Below are positions 10,173 to 20,599 of a stretch of DNA of 64,000 bases, piece by piece. The position numbers and the translations under genes are program-made. The stretch covers positions 2,914,001-2,978,000 of the forward strand of contig OY969694.1 in the NCBI GenBank assembly GCA_963701955.1, written 5' to 3'. Each line of letters starts with the position of its first letter. The stretch's first letter is position 1. Source of the stretch: Bog-473 sp963701955 (GTDB lineage Bacteria; Actinomycetota; Acidimicrobiia; Acidimicrobiales; RAAP-2). Below the pieces are notes generated by a model. That model was not told the origin of the DNA. It made no database searches and saw nothing but the letters and a program-made list of their open reading frames with translations.

Positions 10173-10667
10173 ATGGTGTTCCGACGGATTCTCGTGGCCC
10201 TCGATGGCTCCGACGACGCTCGTGCGGCGTTCGTGTTCGTGAGCAACGTGGCCCGTCACTTCGACGCGCAGGTGTGGTTCATTCAGCTCACCGACGAGTC
10301 CTCGCGGCGCCGCTGCGAGATCGTGACCGACGTCGGTCAGCGCGGGCGCCGCGTGGCGAATCAGTTCTCCGTGAGCGGGGCCACCCGTGGTGCGCGCAAC
10401 CAGCAGCTCGCGAGCGGCATCGCCGAGGCGGCCCAGACCTACGGGGCTGATCTGATCGTCCTGGGGCTCGACCGCCGCCGCGTGACGCGTCACGGCTTCG
10501 GCTCCAGCGTGCGAGAGCAACTGACCGCGGCGACGAATGTCCCCGTGCTGATGGCCCCGAAGCGGGCCACCACCCGGGTCCCCGTCGCGACGCGACGCGA
10601 CGTCGTCATCGCCCTCGGCCCGGCCCCAAGACCGGTCATGGCGGGCGCCGGCTTGGCGCATGTTTGA
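10173..10667 (+). CDS. universal stress protein domain protein 1
   Basis: 164 residues, one Usp domain. It begins MVFRRILVALDGSDDARAAF, the classic first strand and Asp loop. The ATP loop region reads ADLIVLGLDRRR...GSSVREQL, a weakened G-x2-G-x9-G(S/T) motif, then NVPVLMAP. The ATG follows a GGAGG-like site and no frame break is needed. The C-terminus extends some 30 residues past the domain and overlaps the next Usp gene by 8 bases. Cytoplasmic; probably nucleotide-binding and stress-linked by family. Confidence 0.75.
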   Translation: MVFRRILVALDGSDDARAAFVFVSNVARHFDAQVWFIQLTDESSRRRCEIVTDVGQRGRRVANQFSVSGATRGARNQQLASGIAEAAQTYGADLIVLGLDRRRVTRHGFGSSVREQLTAATNVPVLMAPKRATTRVPVATRRDVVIALGPAPRPVMAGAGLAHV

Positions 10668-11019
10668 GAACGTCGTGGTCGGCGCCGCCGACACCGAGGG
10701 TGGGGCGCGTGCGGTCAGCCGGGCGCTCGAGGTGGCCCGGACCTCGGGCGGCACGGTGCACCTCGTCACTGCGTTCCGCCGCGAGCCCGTCGAGGCCATG
10801 CCGGCCCGGTTCCGCGACCTGGCGGCGCGGACGTCCGTCAGGGTCCGGACACACCCGGTGCGCGCCGACCCTGTCGAAGCGATCACCAGGGTGGCGGCCG
10901 AGGAGGGCGCGGACCTGATCGTGCTGGGGGCCCGGGCAGCAAACCAGGGCTCCCGCCGCCTGTCCGGCGTTCCCCAGGGCGTGATGGACAGTGTGGAGTG
11001 CGCCGTCCTGGTGGTGTAG
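10660..11019 (+). CDS. universal stress protein domain protein 2
   Basis: 119 residues, one Usp domain (MFENVVVGAADTEGGARAV; ADLIVLGARAANQGSRRLSG; VMDSVECAVLVV). Its ATG lies inside the last codons of the preceding Usp gene, so the two are translationally coupled. They could instead be one two-domain Usp split by an indel, since tandem Usp proteins are common in actinobacteria. The glycine loop is only partly kept, so ATP binding is uncertain. Confidence 0.7.
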   Translation: MFENVVVGAADTEGGARAVSRALEVARTSGGTVHLVTAFRREPVEAMPARFRDLAARTSVRVRTHPVRADPVEAITRVAAEEGADLIVLGARAANQGSRRLSGVPQGVMDSVECAVLVV

Positions 11020-11042
11020 GGAGCCCGGAGGGGGCCAGCCGC

Positions 11043-11048
11043 TAACCT
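11043..11048 (+). promoter_or_regulatory. -10 box of SRP RNA
   Basis: TAACCT lies about 7 bases before the start of the long paired stem of the SRP RNA. Confidence 0.35.
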
Positions 11049-11054
11049 GACCCT

Positions 11055-11200
11055 CGCGCCGCCCGATGTTGGGTGCGGTGGCCGGGTCCTGCGCAACGGC
11101 CGCTCGTGAATCGAGTCAGGGTCGGAAGGCAGCAGCTCTCAGCGGGTATGGCCGGGTGCCGTAGCCAACCTGGCCGCCGCACCGAGCACCGGGCGGCGTT
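11055..11200 (+). ncRNA. ffs: signal recognition particle RNA
   Basis: The conserved tip is present as GTCAGGGTCGGAAGGCAGCAG (11130-11150, in part), the GGAAG tetraloop with the AGCAG asymmetric loop bound by Ffh. The flanks form one long rod: CGCCGCCCG (11057-11065) pairs with CGGGCGGCG (11190-11198), and GGTGGCCGGGT (11077-) pairs with ACCTGGCCGCC (11168-11178). Position directly before dnaX is the usual one. Ends are estimated from the pairing. Confidence 0.85.
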
Positions 11201-11247
11201 GTCCGGGCGCAAGGGGTTGTCTGAGCGCATGGGTAGGCTCGGCCGCC

Positions 11248-13138
11248 ATGGCCGACGCTCCTTTCGTTTCCCTCTACCGGCGCTTCCGGCCGGGTCGGTT
11301 CGACGAACTCAGAGGCCAGGACCACGTGGTGCGCGCCCTGCGCAGCGCCGTTCGGGACGACCGGGTCTCGCACGCCTACCTCTTCAGCGGGCCGAGGGGG
11401 ACGGGCAAGACGTCCTCGGCGCGGATTCTGGCCAAGGCGCTCAACTGCGAGGCGCCCGTCGACGGCGAGCCCTGTGGCATCTGCACGTCGTGCGTCGAGA
11501 TCACCCAGGGCAGCTCCCTCAATGTCCACGAGCTCGATGCGGCGTCCAACAACGGCGTCGATGCCATGCGCGATCTCGTGGCCCATGCCGGACTGGGCAC
11601 GCCGGGACGTTGGAAGGTGTACATCGTCGACGAGGTCCACATGCTGTCGACGGCGGCGGCCAACGCCCTGTTGAAGACGCTGGAGGAGCCACCGAGCCAC
11701 GTCGTCTTCGTGCTGGCGACCACGGACCCGCAGAAGGTGCCACCGACCATCCGGAGCCGGACCCAGCATCTCGAGTTCCGGCTCCTGGGCGCGGAGACAT
11801 TGCACAGCCTGCTCGAGTCGGTCAACGAGGAGGCGGGGCTCCAGGTCGACGAGGAGGCGCTCGAAGCTGCCGTGCGGCGAGGCCGGGGGTCGGCCCGGGA
11901 CGCGCTCTCTGCGCTGGATCAGGTCGTCGCGTCCGGGTCGGCCGACGCGGCCCGCCCCGAACTCGCCGCTGTCCTCGGCGCCCTGGCCGATGGTGACGTC
12001 AATCAGGTGCTGGTGGCGCTCAGCGCGTTGCTGGCCGGCGGGTGGGGCCCGCAGCAGCTCGCCACAGAGTTGATCGATGATCTCCGCCAGGTCTTCCTCG
12101 CCGCGCTGGCGCCCGAGTTGTGCACGGTGTCCGGGCCGTCGCTCGAGCGGTTCCGCGCGGTGGCCGAGGCGATGGGCCTCGCCCGTGTGGTGCGCAGCAT
12201 GGAGATCCTGGGGCACGCGTTGGTCGACATGCGCGAGGCACCCGACGCGCAGGTCGTCCTCGAGATCTCCGCCGTGCGCGCGGTGCGACCGGACCTCGAC
12301 TCGGGCATGGAGGCGCTGTCGGAGAGGGTGAGCGTCCTGGAGCGTGCGCAGTCCGGTGCACCTGCCTTCCCCCGGCCGGGCGTCCCGGCCGGGCGGGGCG
12401 CCCCAGCCGGTGCCGATCAGGCCGCGCCCGTGCCGGACGCCGCCGTGTCGCACATCCCGGCGGCACCACGTCCGCCCTCCGAAGTGGCCCGCAAACCCTC
12501 CATCGGTGCGATGCGGCGCAGCAAGGAGGGAGCCGCGCTCGCCGGCGTCATCACCGGCGTCATCGCCGAGGGCACCGTCAGCGTCATCGGAACCGTCTCC
12601 GGCTCCACCTCCGCCGTCCGAGACCGCCGCCACGGAACACGAAGGGGAAGCGGGCACGCCCGCCACCGCCACCGCACCGCACCCGCACCCGCACCGGCGC
12701 CGCACCGTCGCGCTCGATCGCGACAGCCTCACGGAGGCCTGGGGCGACGGGATCCTGCAGTCCCTGCCGGCACGGGCCAAGGCGCGCTACGCCAGTGGCC
12801 GCTTCGTCGCCGTCGACGAGGAGGGCGCCCACTTCGCCTTGCCCAACGCGGCGCACCGGGAGCAGTGCACCGAGCAGAAGGCCGTCGTGGAAGCGGCCCT
12901 GAGCGACCACTTCGGGACGAAGGTCACGTTGGTCCTCCAGATCGACGAGACCGCGTCCCCGGCAGCGCCGCGCGCCACGCCGTCCCCGGGTGCCGCCCCG
13001 CCGCCGGCCCCGCCGCCCGACGACGTCGAGGACATGGACCCGCACGACCTGGCGGAGGACTCGTCGGGCGATCATGCATCCGATGCGGAGGCACGCCTCT
13101 TGCAGGCGTTCCCCGGCGCCAGCGAGGTCCCCGGCTAG
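11248..13138 (+). CDS. dnaX: DNA polymerase III subunit gamma/tau
   Basis: Clamp-loader ATPase of about 630 residues. Visible are Walker A GPRGTGKTSS, the zinc finger C-x8-C-x2-C-x2-C (LNCEAPVDGEPCGICTSC), Walker B VYIVDEVHML, sensor 1 around TTDPQKVP and sensor 2 GSARDALSAL. Domain III and a Pro/Ala-rich linker follow, and then a C-terminal tau-type region ending EVPG. One frame change near 12600, in the linker, joins the two open frames. It shows no A-rich slippery heptamer, so I treat it as an error rather than programmed shifting. A TAGGCT box ends 9 bases before the ATG. The stop abuts recR (TAG then ATG). Confidence 0.93.
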
Positions 13139-13738
13139 ATGTACACGGGCCCTCTCCGCACCCTCATCGAAGAGCTCGGTCGGCTGCCCGGCATCGGGCC
13201 CAAGTCGGCGCAGCGCATCGCCTTCCATGTCCTCAAGGTCCCGGGCGAGGACGCCCGTCGACTCGCCGACGCGATCGTGGCCGTCAAGGAGCGCACGACG
13301 CTCTGCGGCGTCTGCTTCAACGTGGCGGAGTCGGGTGAGCTGTGCGCCGTGTGCAGTGACGACCGGCGTGATCCCGAGGTCATCTGCGTGGTCGAGGACC
13401 CGCGCGACATCGTGGCGGTGGAACGCACCGGCTTCAGGGGCCGCTACCACGTGCTCGGCGGCGCGCTGAGCCCGCTCGACGGCATCGGCCGGGATCAGCT
13501 CCGCCTGCGCGAGCTGCTGGACCGTATCGATGCCGGGATCATCCGGGAGGCCATCGTCTGCACCAACCCCACCATCGAAGGTGAGGCCACCGCCATGCTG
13601 GTGGCCCGCGAGCTCACCCCTCGTGGCGTCGTCGTCTCCCGGCTGGCCAGCGGCCTCCCCGTCGGCGGGGATCTCGAGTACGCCGACGAGCTGACCCTCG
13701 GACGCGCACTCGAGGGACGCCGGCCGCTCGAGGTCTGA
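13139..13738 (+). CDS. recR: recombination protein RecR
   Basis: 199 residues, complete and unbroken. Order: helix-hairpin-helix (LGRLPGIGPKSAQRIAFH), C4 zinc finger (CGVCFNVAESGELCAVC), Toprim domain (ICVVEDPRDIVAVE; EGEATAMLVARE) and the C-terminal SRLASGLPVGGDLEYAD signature. It acts with RecF/RecO in gap repair and RecA loading. The ATG immediately follows the dnaX stop, the usual dnaX-recR pairing. Confidence 0.97.
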   Translation: MYTGPLRTLIEELGRLPGIGPKSAQRIAFHVLKVPGEDARRLADAIVAVKERTTLCGVCFNVAESGELCAVCSDDRRDPEVICVVEDPRDIVAVERTGFRGRYHVLGGALSPLDGIGRDQLRLRELLDRIDAGIIREAIVCTNPTIEGEATAMLVARELTPRGVVVSRLASGLPVGGDLEYADELTLGRALEGRRPLEV

Positions 13739-13769
13739 TCAGCGGGACGGGGCGCACCCGCCCGTCCCG

Positions 13770-13775
13770 TACAAT
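13770..13775 (+). promoter_or_regulatory. -10 box, leaderless asd
   Basis: TACAAT with six bases to the ATG at 13782. The expected start point, about 7 bases after the box, falls on the start codon, and no ribosome site fits in between. Confidence 0.6.
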
Positions 13776-13781
13776 TGGCCG

Positions 13782-14807
13782 ATGCGGATCGCCATCGTGG
13801 GAGCAACAGGGCAGGTAGGCGTGGTCCTGCGCGCCATCCTGGCGGAGCGCCGCTTCCCGGTGGAGTCCATGCGGTACCTCGCGTCCGCCCGTTCCGCCGG
13901 CTCGACGCTGCCGTGGGGCGACGGCGAAGTCGTCGTCGAGGACGCCGACACGGCCGACCTCTCCGGCATCGATCTCGCCCTGTGCTCCGCCCCGGCCTCG
14001 GTGTCGCGGGCACTGGCGCCGAGGCTCGCCGCGGCCGGGGCAACCGTGATCGACAACTCCTCGGCCTGGCGCATGGACCCCGACGTCCCCCTCGTCGTGC
14101 CCGAGGCCAACGCCGCCGAGCTGCGCTCCATCCCCAAGGGCATCGTGGCGAACCCCAACTGCACCACCATGGTCGCCATCCCCGTCCTCAAGCCCCTCCA
14201 TGACGAGGCCGGCCTGCGGCGACTCGTGGTCGCCACGTACCAAGCGGTCTCGGGAGGGGGCGTCGAAGCCGTCCGTGAACTCGCCGAGCAGCTCTCGAAG
14301 ACGGCGGACCGGGCTTCCGACCTCACGTTCGACGGGTCGTCGGTCGACTTCCCGGCCCGCAGCGTGTATCCGGCCCCGATCGCGTACAACGTGATCCCGC
14401 TGCAGTTCACGATCGTCGACGACGGCTCCTTCGAGACCGACGAGGAGCAGAAGTACTGCAACGAGGCCCGCAAGATCCTTGGCCTCCCCGACCTCGCGGT
14501 GACCACCACCTGCGTGCGAGTGCCCGTCTTCACCGGGCACTCGGCCGCCGTCGTCTGTGAGTTCGAGCGGCCCATCAGCCCCGAACGCGCCACCGAGGTG
14601 CTGCGGACCGCCCCGGGGGTCGAGCTGGCCGAGATCCCGACGCCGCTGATGGCAGCCGGCCGCGATGTCTCCTATGTCGGCCGCATCCGGCGGGCCCAGG
14701 GTGCTCCCAACGCACTGGCCCTCTTCGTCTCCGGTGACAACCTGCGCAAGGGTGCTGCGCTCAACGTCGTGCAGATCGCCGAGGAACTGCTGGCGCTGCG
14801 CTCCTGA
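13782..14807 (+). CDS. asd: aspartate-semialdehyde dehydrogenase
   Basis: 341 residues, complete and unbroken. It reduces aspartyl-phosphate with NADPH to aspartate semialdehyde for lysine, diaminopimelate, threonine and methionine synthesis. The Rossmann start is RIAIVGATGQVG; the active-site cysteine is in NPNCTTM (about residue 128), with the substrate-binding and catalytic region QAVSGGG and RVPVFTGHS. No lysC is visible next to it. The gene follows recR after a short gap holding its own promoter, so it is probably a separate unit. Confidence 0.97.
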   Translation: MRIAIVGATGQVGVVLRAILAERRFPVESMRYLASARSAGSTLPWGDGEVVVEDADTADLSGIDLALCSAPASVSRALAPRLAAAGATVIDNSSAWRMDPDVPLVVPEANAAELRSIPKGIVANPNCTTMVAIPVLKPLHDEAGLRRLVVATYQAVSGGGVEAVRELAEQLSKTADRASDLTFDGSSVDFPARSVYPAPIAYNVIPLQFTIVDDGSFETDEEQKYCNEARKILGLPDLAVTTTCVRVPVFTGHSAAVVCEFERPISPERATEVLRTAPGVELAEIPTPLMAAGRDVSYVGRIRRAQGAPNALALFVSGDNLRKGAALNVVQIAEELLALRS

Positions 14808-14819
14808 TCCGGAGGAGGA

Positions 14820-15583
14820 TCAGTCAGGCCCCGACGAGACAGGCTCCGGGCCGCCGATCACCAAGGTCGACATGCGGCGGGCCAGGTTGACGGCGTGGTC
14901 GCCGAAGCGCTCGTAGAAGCGGGCCACCATCGCCAGCTCGATCGCCACCGGAAGCGGCATCGTTCCCGCCACCAGCTCCGCGGTGAGGGTGACGTGGAGG
15001 TCGTCGAGCTCGTCGTCGAGGTCGTCGATGGAGGAGGCAGCGTCGGCGGAGCGCTCGGCGAAGGCATCTGCCGTCTCCCGCCAGATGGTGGTGGCCACTT
15101 CGCCCATCCGCTCCACGAGTCCTCTGCTGCGGGCCGACATCTCGGCGCCGAGACCCCGCGCCGCCCTCCGCGCGATGTGCTCGGCCAGGTCGCCGTTGCG
15201 CTCCATGTCGGGGAGCATGCGCAGGATGGCCACGTACTCGCGGCGTTCGTCGGGAGTCGTCTCGCCATGGACCAGCTGGTGCTGCACCGTGGTCGAGATC
15301 TGCCCGATCAACTTGTCGATGACCTCGTCGCGCTTGACCAGTTCCTTGGCCGCGTCCGCGATCGCCGGCGAGCAACGCGTGCGTCGCGCCGGCGATACCC
15401 TCGCCCACCAACCCGAAGGCCTGGGCGAACAGGCGGTCGACCTCGTGAGGCTCGGGCATCGTCCGGGGCCAGAGCGGTTGCTCCGTGACCAGCGGCCCGA
15501 TCTGCATGTGGGACATCCTCGGCTTCGACCTGCTCCGGGATGGTTTTCGTGCTGCCACCGAGCTTGAACGGCATCCTGGCCAC
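14820..15583 (-). CDS. phoU: phosphate signalling protein PhoU
   Basis: About 250 residues, all-helical, with two PhoU repeats. The acidic metal-cluster motifs appear near EVIDKLIGQIS and in the second repeat as ERFGDHAVNLARRM, with MLPDMERNGDLAEHIA between. It links the Pst transporter to PhoR and limits Pho regulon expression. The N-terminus MARMPFKLGGSTKTIP is unusual for PhoU. Frame changes lie near 15510 and 15360. It converges on asd with a 12-bp gap. No pst genes are in the window. Confidence 0.85.
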
Positions 15584-15676
15584 GCTACCGGCTCCGTTCG
15601 GGGCTGACGACCCCCAAGTGCGGGCTGCTCACGGCACCTGCACGGGGCGGTCCCCGTTGTCGACACAACCCATCGT

Positions 15677-15682
15677 TACATT
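15677..15682 (+). promoter_or_regulatory. -10 box, leaderless rmuC
   Basis: TACATT with six bases to the ATG at 15689, the same geometry as asd. Confidence 0.5.
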
Positions 15683-15688
15683 GGCCCC

Positions 15689-17119
15689 ATGGTCCTCGGA
15701 GTGGTCATCGGCCTTGCGGCCGGTCTCGCCATCGGCATTGCCTGGCACATGGCGCGCATGGCCCGTACGGCAGGCGCCGCACGTCTGGCCGAAGGCCGGC
15801 TCGCCGATGCGCAGGGGCGGTCGAGGGAGCTGGCGGCGCAGCTGCAGGCCGCAACCGAGGCGGCGGCGGCCGCCGAGACGGCCCGGGCAGTCGCCGTCTC
15901 CGAGCTCGAGCTGTCGCGCAAGTCCGAAGACGAGGCCTCGCGCCGGGCAGAGGAGGAGCGCAGGCTGCTCGCCGGAGCCTTCTCGGAGTTGTCGGCGCAG
16001 GCGCTGGCGAAGAACAACGAGCAGTTCCTCACCCTGGCCGACTCCAAGCTCAACGAGGTCCGCACGGCCGCCCAGGGCGACCTCTCGCAGCGCCAGCAGG
16101 CGATCGCGCAGCTGCTCGACCCGCTGAGCGAGACACTGGCCCGCTACGAGCGCGGGCTGCGGGACATGGAAGCGGAGCGCCAGGGCGCCTACGCCACGTT
16201 GAACGAGCGGGTGGCGGCGTTGCACGTCGGTCACGAGCAGCTGCAGAAGGAGACCAGGAACCTCGTCACGGCGCTGCGGTCGCCACAGACCCGCGGCCGG
16301 TGGGGGGAGATGACCCTGCGCAACGCCGTCAAGGCGGCCGGGATGGCCGAGCACTGCGACTTCGACGAGCAGCGGACGACGACGACGACGGACGGCATGG
16401 TCCGGCCCGACATGATCGTGCACCTGCCGGGCGGCGGCGAGGTGGTCATCGACTCGAAGGTCCCACTCGACGCCTTCTTGAAGTACAGCGAGTCCGAAGA
16501 CGAGGACGAGCGCAAGGCGCTCCTCAAGAAGCACGCCGGCCCAACTGCGCACCCACGTGGACCAGCTCTCCAAGAAGGAGTACTGGAGGCAGTTCGAGCG
16601 CTCGCCGGAGTTCGTCGTGGCCTTCATTCCCGGCGAGTCGCTGCTGGCCGCCGCCTGCGAGGCCGACCCAGGGCTGCAGGACCACGCGCTCGCGGAAGGG
16701 CATCGTGCTGGCGACGCCCGAACACCCTGGTGGCCGCGCTGAAGACCATCGCCTTGTCCTGGCAGCAGGAGACGCTGGCCGAGAACGCACGCGAGGTCCG
16801 ACAGCTGGGCGCGGAGCTGTACGAGCGATTGCGCACAATGACAGGGCACATGGAGTCGCTGCAGCGCAACCTCTCGTCGACGGTCGAGGCGTACAACAAG
16901 GCCGTCGGTTCCTTCGAGTCACGGGTGCTCGTTACCGCTCGCAAGTTCCCCGGTCTCGGCGTCGTGGGCATGCAGTCCGGCGAGATCGCCGAGCTTTCCC
17001 CGATCGAGAAGGCCCCGCGCCATCTGCAGACCTACCAACCCGAGCTGCCCGACGACGAGTTCACGCAGCCGACCATCGTGGCGCTGCCCGAGGGCGGCGC
17101 CAGCACCGGCACGGCGTAG
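15689..17119 (+). CDS. rmuC: DNA recombination protein RmuC
   Basis: About 475 residues. An N-terminal membrane helix (VLGVVIGLAAGLAIGIAW) leads into a long Ala/Glu-rich coiled coil to about residue 200. The RmuC domain follows, with GRWGEMTLRN, RPDMIVHLPGG, VVIDSKVPLDAF and SPEFVVAFIPGE, a restriction-endonuclease-like fold. Loss of RmuC raises inversion between short inverted repeats in E. coli. Frame changes near 16540 and 16695-16725 break the nuclease region. It is the first gene before the recCBD operon, with 80 bases between. Confidence 0.92.
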   Translation: MVLGVVIGLAAGLAIGIAWHMARMARTAGAARLAEGRLADAQGRSRELAAQLQAATEAAAAAETARAVAVSELELSRKSEDEASRRAEEERRLLAGAFSELSAQALAKNNEQFLTLADSKLNEVRTAAQGDLSQRQQAIAQLLDPLSETLARYERGLRDMEAERQGAYATLNERVAALHVGHEQLQKETRNLVTALRSPQTRGRWGEMTLRNAVKAAGMAEHCDFDEQRTTTTTDGMVRPDMIVHLPGGGEVVIDSKVPLDAFLKYSESEDEDERKALLKKHAGPTAHPRGPALQEGVLEAVRALAGVRRGLHSRRVAAGRRLRGRPRAAGPRARGRASCWRRPNTLVAALKTIALSWQQETLAENAREVRQLGAELYERLRTMTGHMESLQRNLSSTVEAYNKAVGSFESRVLVTARKFPGLGVVGMQSGEIAELSPIEKAPRHLQTYQPELPDDEFTQPTIVALPEGGASTGTA

Positions 17120-17187
17120 ACCCTCCTTCGGCCGGTCTCCCAGCAGGGGGACTGGCCGGGCCGGCTGGCCTGAGAACACCGCCGACG

Positions 17188-17193
17188 TACTCT
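17188..17193 (+). promoter_or_regulatory. -10 box, leaderless recC
   Basis: TACTCT with six bases to the GTG at 17200, again fitting a leaderless start. Confidence 0.5.
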
Positions 17194-17199
17194 GCCGGG

Positions 17200-20100
17200 G
17201 TGCTGCACGTCCATCGATCCGAACGGGCCGACGCGCTCGTGGCGATGCTGCGGGACTCGTCGCCGATCCGCTCGAGGATCCCATGGCGCCGAGGTGGTCT
17301 CGGTCCCCACCCGCGGCATCGAGCGCTGGTTGACGCAGCGGCTCTCGGCGCACCTGGGCGCCAGCCCGGTCGGCAGGACGGCGTCTGCGCCAACATCGAG
17401 TTCCCGTTTCCGGGGACTCGTTGGTCAACGGGCGCACTGGCGCGGGCGATGGACACCGAGCCCGACGCGGACCCGTGGCTGCCCCAGCGTGCGGTCTGGC
17501 CCCTGATCGAGGTCGTCGAGGACCATTTCGACGAGCCGTGGCTGGCGCCGCTGGCGCAGCACATCAAGAACTCGACCACGGTCGAGGGCTCCCGGCGGTT
17601 CTCGAGCATCCGCCACATGGCGGACCTCTTCGACCGCTATGCGGTGCACCGTCCCGAAATGCTGCAGCGCTGGGCGACGGGCTCGACCGCAGCTCGGACG
17701 AGGCGACCTGGCAGGTCGAGCTCTGGCGCCTGCTGCGGGAGCGCATCGGGCACGCCGAGCCCGGCCGAACGGCTGGTCGACGCCTGCACCCGGCTCCGGG
17801 CCGAGCCCGAGCTGCTGGACGCTTCCTTCCCGGCTCTCCCTGTTCGGCCTGACCCGGCTGCCCGGCCAGCTACCTCGACGTGCTGGAGGCGATGGGCGAG
17901 GACGCGAGCGTCCACCTCTTCCTGCTGCACCCGTCGCCGGCGCTGTGGGACCGCATGGCGCCGTTGATCGGGCCGACGTCGCGCGCGGTGCCCGGTGCGA
18001 GGACCCGACGGCCGGCGTGCCCCGCAATCCGCTGCTGCGTCGTGGGGCCGGGACTGCCCGCGAGATGCAGCTCGTGCTCGGATGGAGCCGATCCCCGGCG
18101 ACGTGGAGGAGGTCCTCGAGCCAGCGGTACGCCAGACGCTGCTGCAGCAGGATCCAGGACGACATCCGGGCCGACCTCGCTCCCGGCGGGAGCGCGGCGA
18201 GACGGCAGGAGCGGCCCGCCGCTGGCGCCCGACGACGACAGCATCCGGGTGCACTCGTGCCACGGACGGGGCCGACAGGTCGAAGTCCTGCGCGACGCCA
18301 TCCTGCACCTGCTGGAGGACGATCCGACGTTGGAGCCGCGCGACATCATCGTGATCTGTCCGGACATCGAGAACTTCGCCCCGCTCATTCAGGCGACGTT
18401 CGGCGGGCACGGCTGGCGACGACCGCTCCGAGGAACCCCGAGCGAACGCTGGAGATCCGCCTGGCCGACCGGTCGCTCCGCCAGACCAACCCCGTGATGG
18501 GCGTCCTCGCCGAAGTGCTCGACCTCGCGACGGCGCGGATCAGCGCAACCGAGGTGCTCGACTTGGCAGGGCGAGAGCCGGTGCGCCGCCGATTCCAATT
18601 CAGCGACGAGGACCTGTTCCGCCTGGAGGAATGGGTCGAACGAGGCGTGCGTGCGCTGGGGCTTCGATGCCGAGCATCGACGGGCCTTCAAGCTCGAAGG
18701 CATCGAGAGCCAACACCTGGCAGTCGGGCTTGGAGCGGATCCTGCTCGGCGTCGACCATGGCCGACGAACGGCAGCGGCTCTTCCACCGTGCTCTGCCGC
18801 TCGACGACGTGGACAGCAGCGACATCGAGCTGGCCGGCCGCCTGGCCGAGTTCCTCGACCGGCTCCGCGCCGCGGCTCGACCAGCTCTCCGGCGCCGCCA
18901 CCGTCGACGTCTGGGCAGGCCGGCTGGCGGACATCTCGGAATCGCTGACGGCGACGGCAGTCCGCGACGCCTGGCAGCGTGCGCAGCTCAAGTCGTTGCT
19001 CGACGAGCTGGTCAACGAGGCCACGACGGACGCCGGTGTCAGCCCGGTGGAGCTGAGTTGTGACGATGTGCGGTCGATCGTCTCGGACCGGCTGAAGGGG
19101 CAGCCGACACGGGCGAACTTCTGCACCGGTCATCTGACCGTCTGCACGCTGGTGCCGATGCGGTCCATCCCTCATCGAGTGGTGTGCCTTCTCGGGTTGG
19201 ACGACGGCAGCTTCCCCCGTCACATGGAGCGCGACGGTGACGATCTCACGGCGCGCACGCCGCGGGTCGGTGACCGTGACGTCCGCAGCGAAGACCGGCA
19301 GCTCCTCCTCGACGCGCTGCTCGCGGCCCGGGACCACCTCGTCGTGACGTACTCGGGGCGCGACGAGCGATCGAACCTTCCCCGCCCGCCAGCCGTCCCG
19401 GTGGGGGAGCTGCTCGACGTGATCGACCATACGGTCGACACTGGACGGAGGCACGGCACGCGACGTCGTGGTCCTGGCGCACCCGCTGCAGCCGTTCGAC
19501 GCGCGGAACTACGAGCCGGGCGCGTTCGATCCGCGACGGCGCGTGGAGCTTCGACACACTGCACCTCGCCGGCGCACGCGCCGCGCTCCATCCGCGCCGC
19601 GGCGCAGTTCCTTTCCTTGGCCAGCCCCTGCCGGCTCTCGCCAACGACCAGATCGGTCTGGACCAGCTCGAGCGGTTCTTGCGACATCCGGTGCGGGCAT
19701 TCCTGCGGGAGCAGCTCAAGATTTCGCTGCGGGAGAAGACCCGGGACTTCGAGGACGCCATCCCGCTCGAGCTCGACCCGCTGGAGCAATGGAAGATCGC
19801 CGATCGCGTGCTCGTGGCGCGATTGAGCGGTGCCAGCGAACAGGACTGCGAGGCCGTGGAGTTGGCGCGGGGCGCGTTGCCGCCGGGCCTTCTCGCCAGC
19901 CCGGTGCTGGACAAGATCGCCGCCCCGATCGACGGGCTGGTCGTGGCCGGGCAGAGCGATCTGGTGCCCGTCTCTCTCGACGTCCATGTCGACCTCCCCG
20001 GCTCGTCGAGCCTCGTCGGCACCGTCGCCGGCGTGCGGGGCGACACGGTGCAGACGGTGACGTACTCGAGGCTCTCTCCGGCCGTGCGGCTGCTGGCGTG

Positions 20101-20599
20101 GCTGCGGCTGCTCGCCCTCACGGCGACGTGGCCCGAACGGCCCTTTGACGCCTGCACCATCGGACGAGCGAGCGGCCGCGGGCACTCCATCTCGGTGGCC
20201 ACCCTCGGGCCCCTCGGGGCGGACGCATCCAGCCGGAAGGCGGCCGCCGAGTTGCAGCTCGCCGTGCTGCTGGACCTGTTCCACCGGGGCATGCGCGAGC
20301 CCCTCCCCTTGTATTGCAAGACGTCGGCCGCCTGGGCCGGGGCGACCGCGGGGCGGGATCCCGGCCGGGCCGCCGCCCAGTCATGGGAGTCCGGGTGGAA
20401 GGGGCACAACGAGGACAAGGACGCCGAGCACGAGCTCGTCCTCGGCGAAGGCATCACGTTCGCGGCCATGGTGGAACGCTCCGGGGCGCCGCGGGACGAC
20501 GAGGGTCTCTGGGGCCTGTCGGAGTCCTCACGGTTCGGGCTCTATGCACACCGTCTGTGGGACGGGCTGCTCGCCCACGAGCAGGTGGTCGACCGGTGA
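17200..20599 (+). CDS. recC: exodeoxyribonuclease V subunit RecC
   Basis: About 1,130 residues, the usual RecC length. It starts VLHVHRSERADALVAML and keeps VPTRGIERWLTQRLSAHLG, GVCANIEFPFPG, IHSCHGR-like VHSCHGRGRQVEVLRDAI, IIVICPDIENFAPLI and PMRSIPHRVVCLLGLDDGSFPR. The C-terminal nuclease-like scaffold shows RFLRHPVRAFLREQL and ends AHEQVVDR. It recognises Chi and forms the RecBCD tunnel. More than ten frame changes occur, densest at 17280-18760, so it is readable only as a reconstruction. Its TGA overlaps the recB GTG. Confidence 0.9.

Noticed and set aside
12590..12640. dnaX frame change as programmed tau/gamma frameshifting
   Set aside because: There is no A-rich slippery heptamer or stem-loop signal, and the same kind of one-base shift occurs across the window in genes never known to frameshift.
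17200..20599. recC as a pseudogene
   Set aside because: It is broken many times, but conserved motifs continue in order in alternating frames to a normal end overlapping recB, so sequencing error is the simpler explanation.
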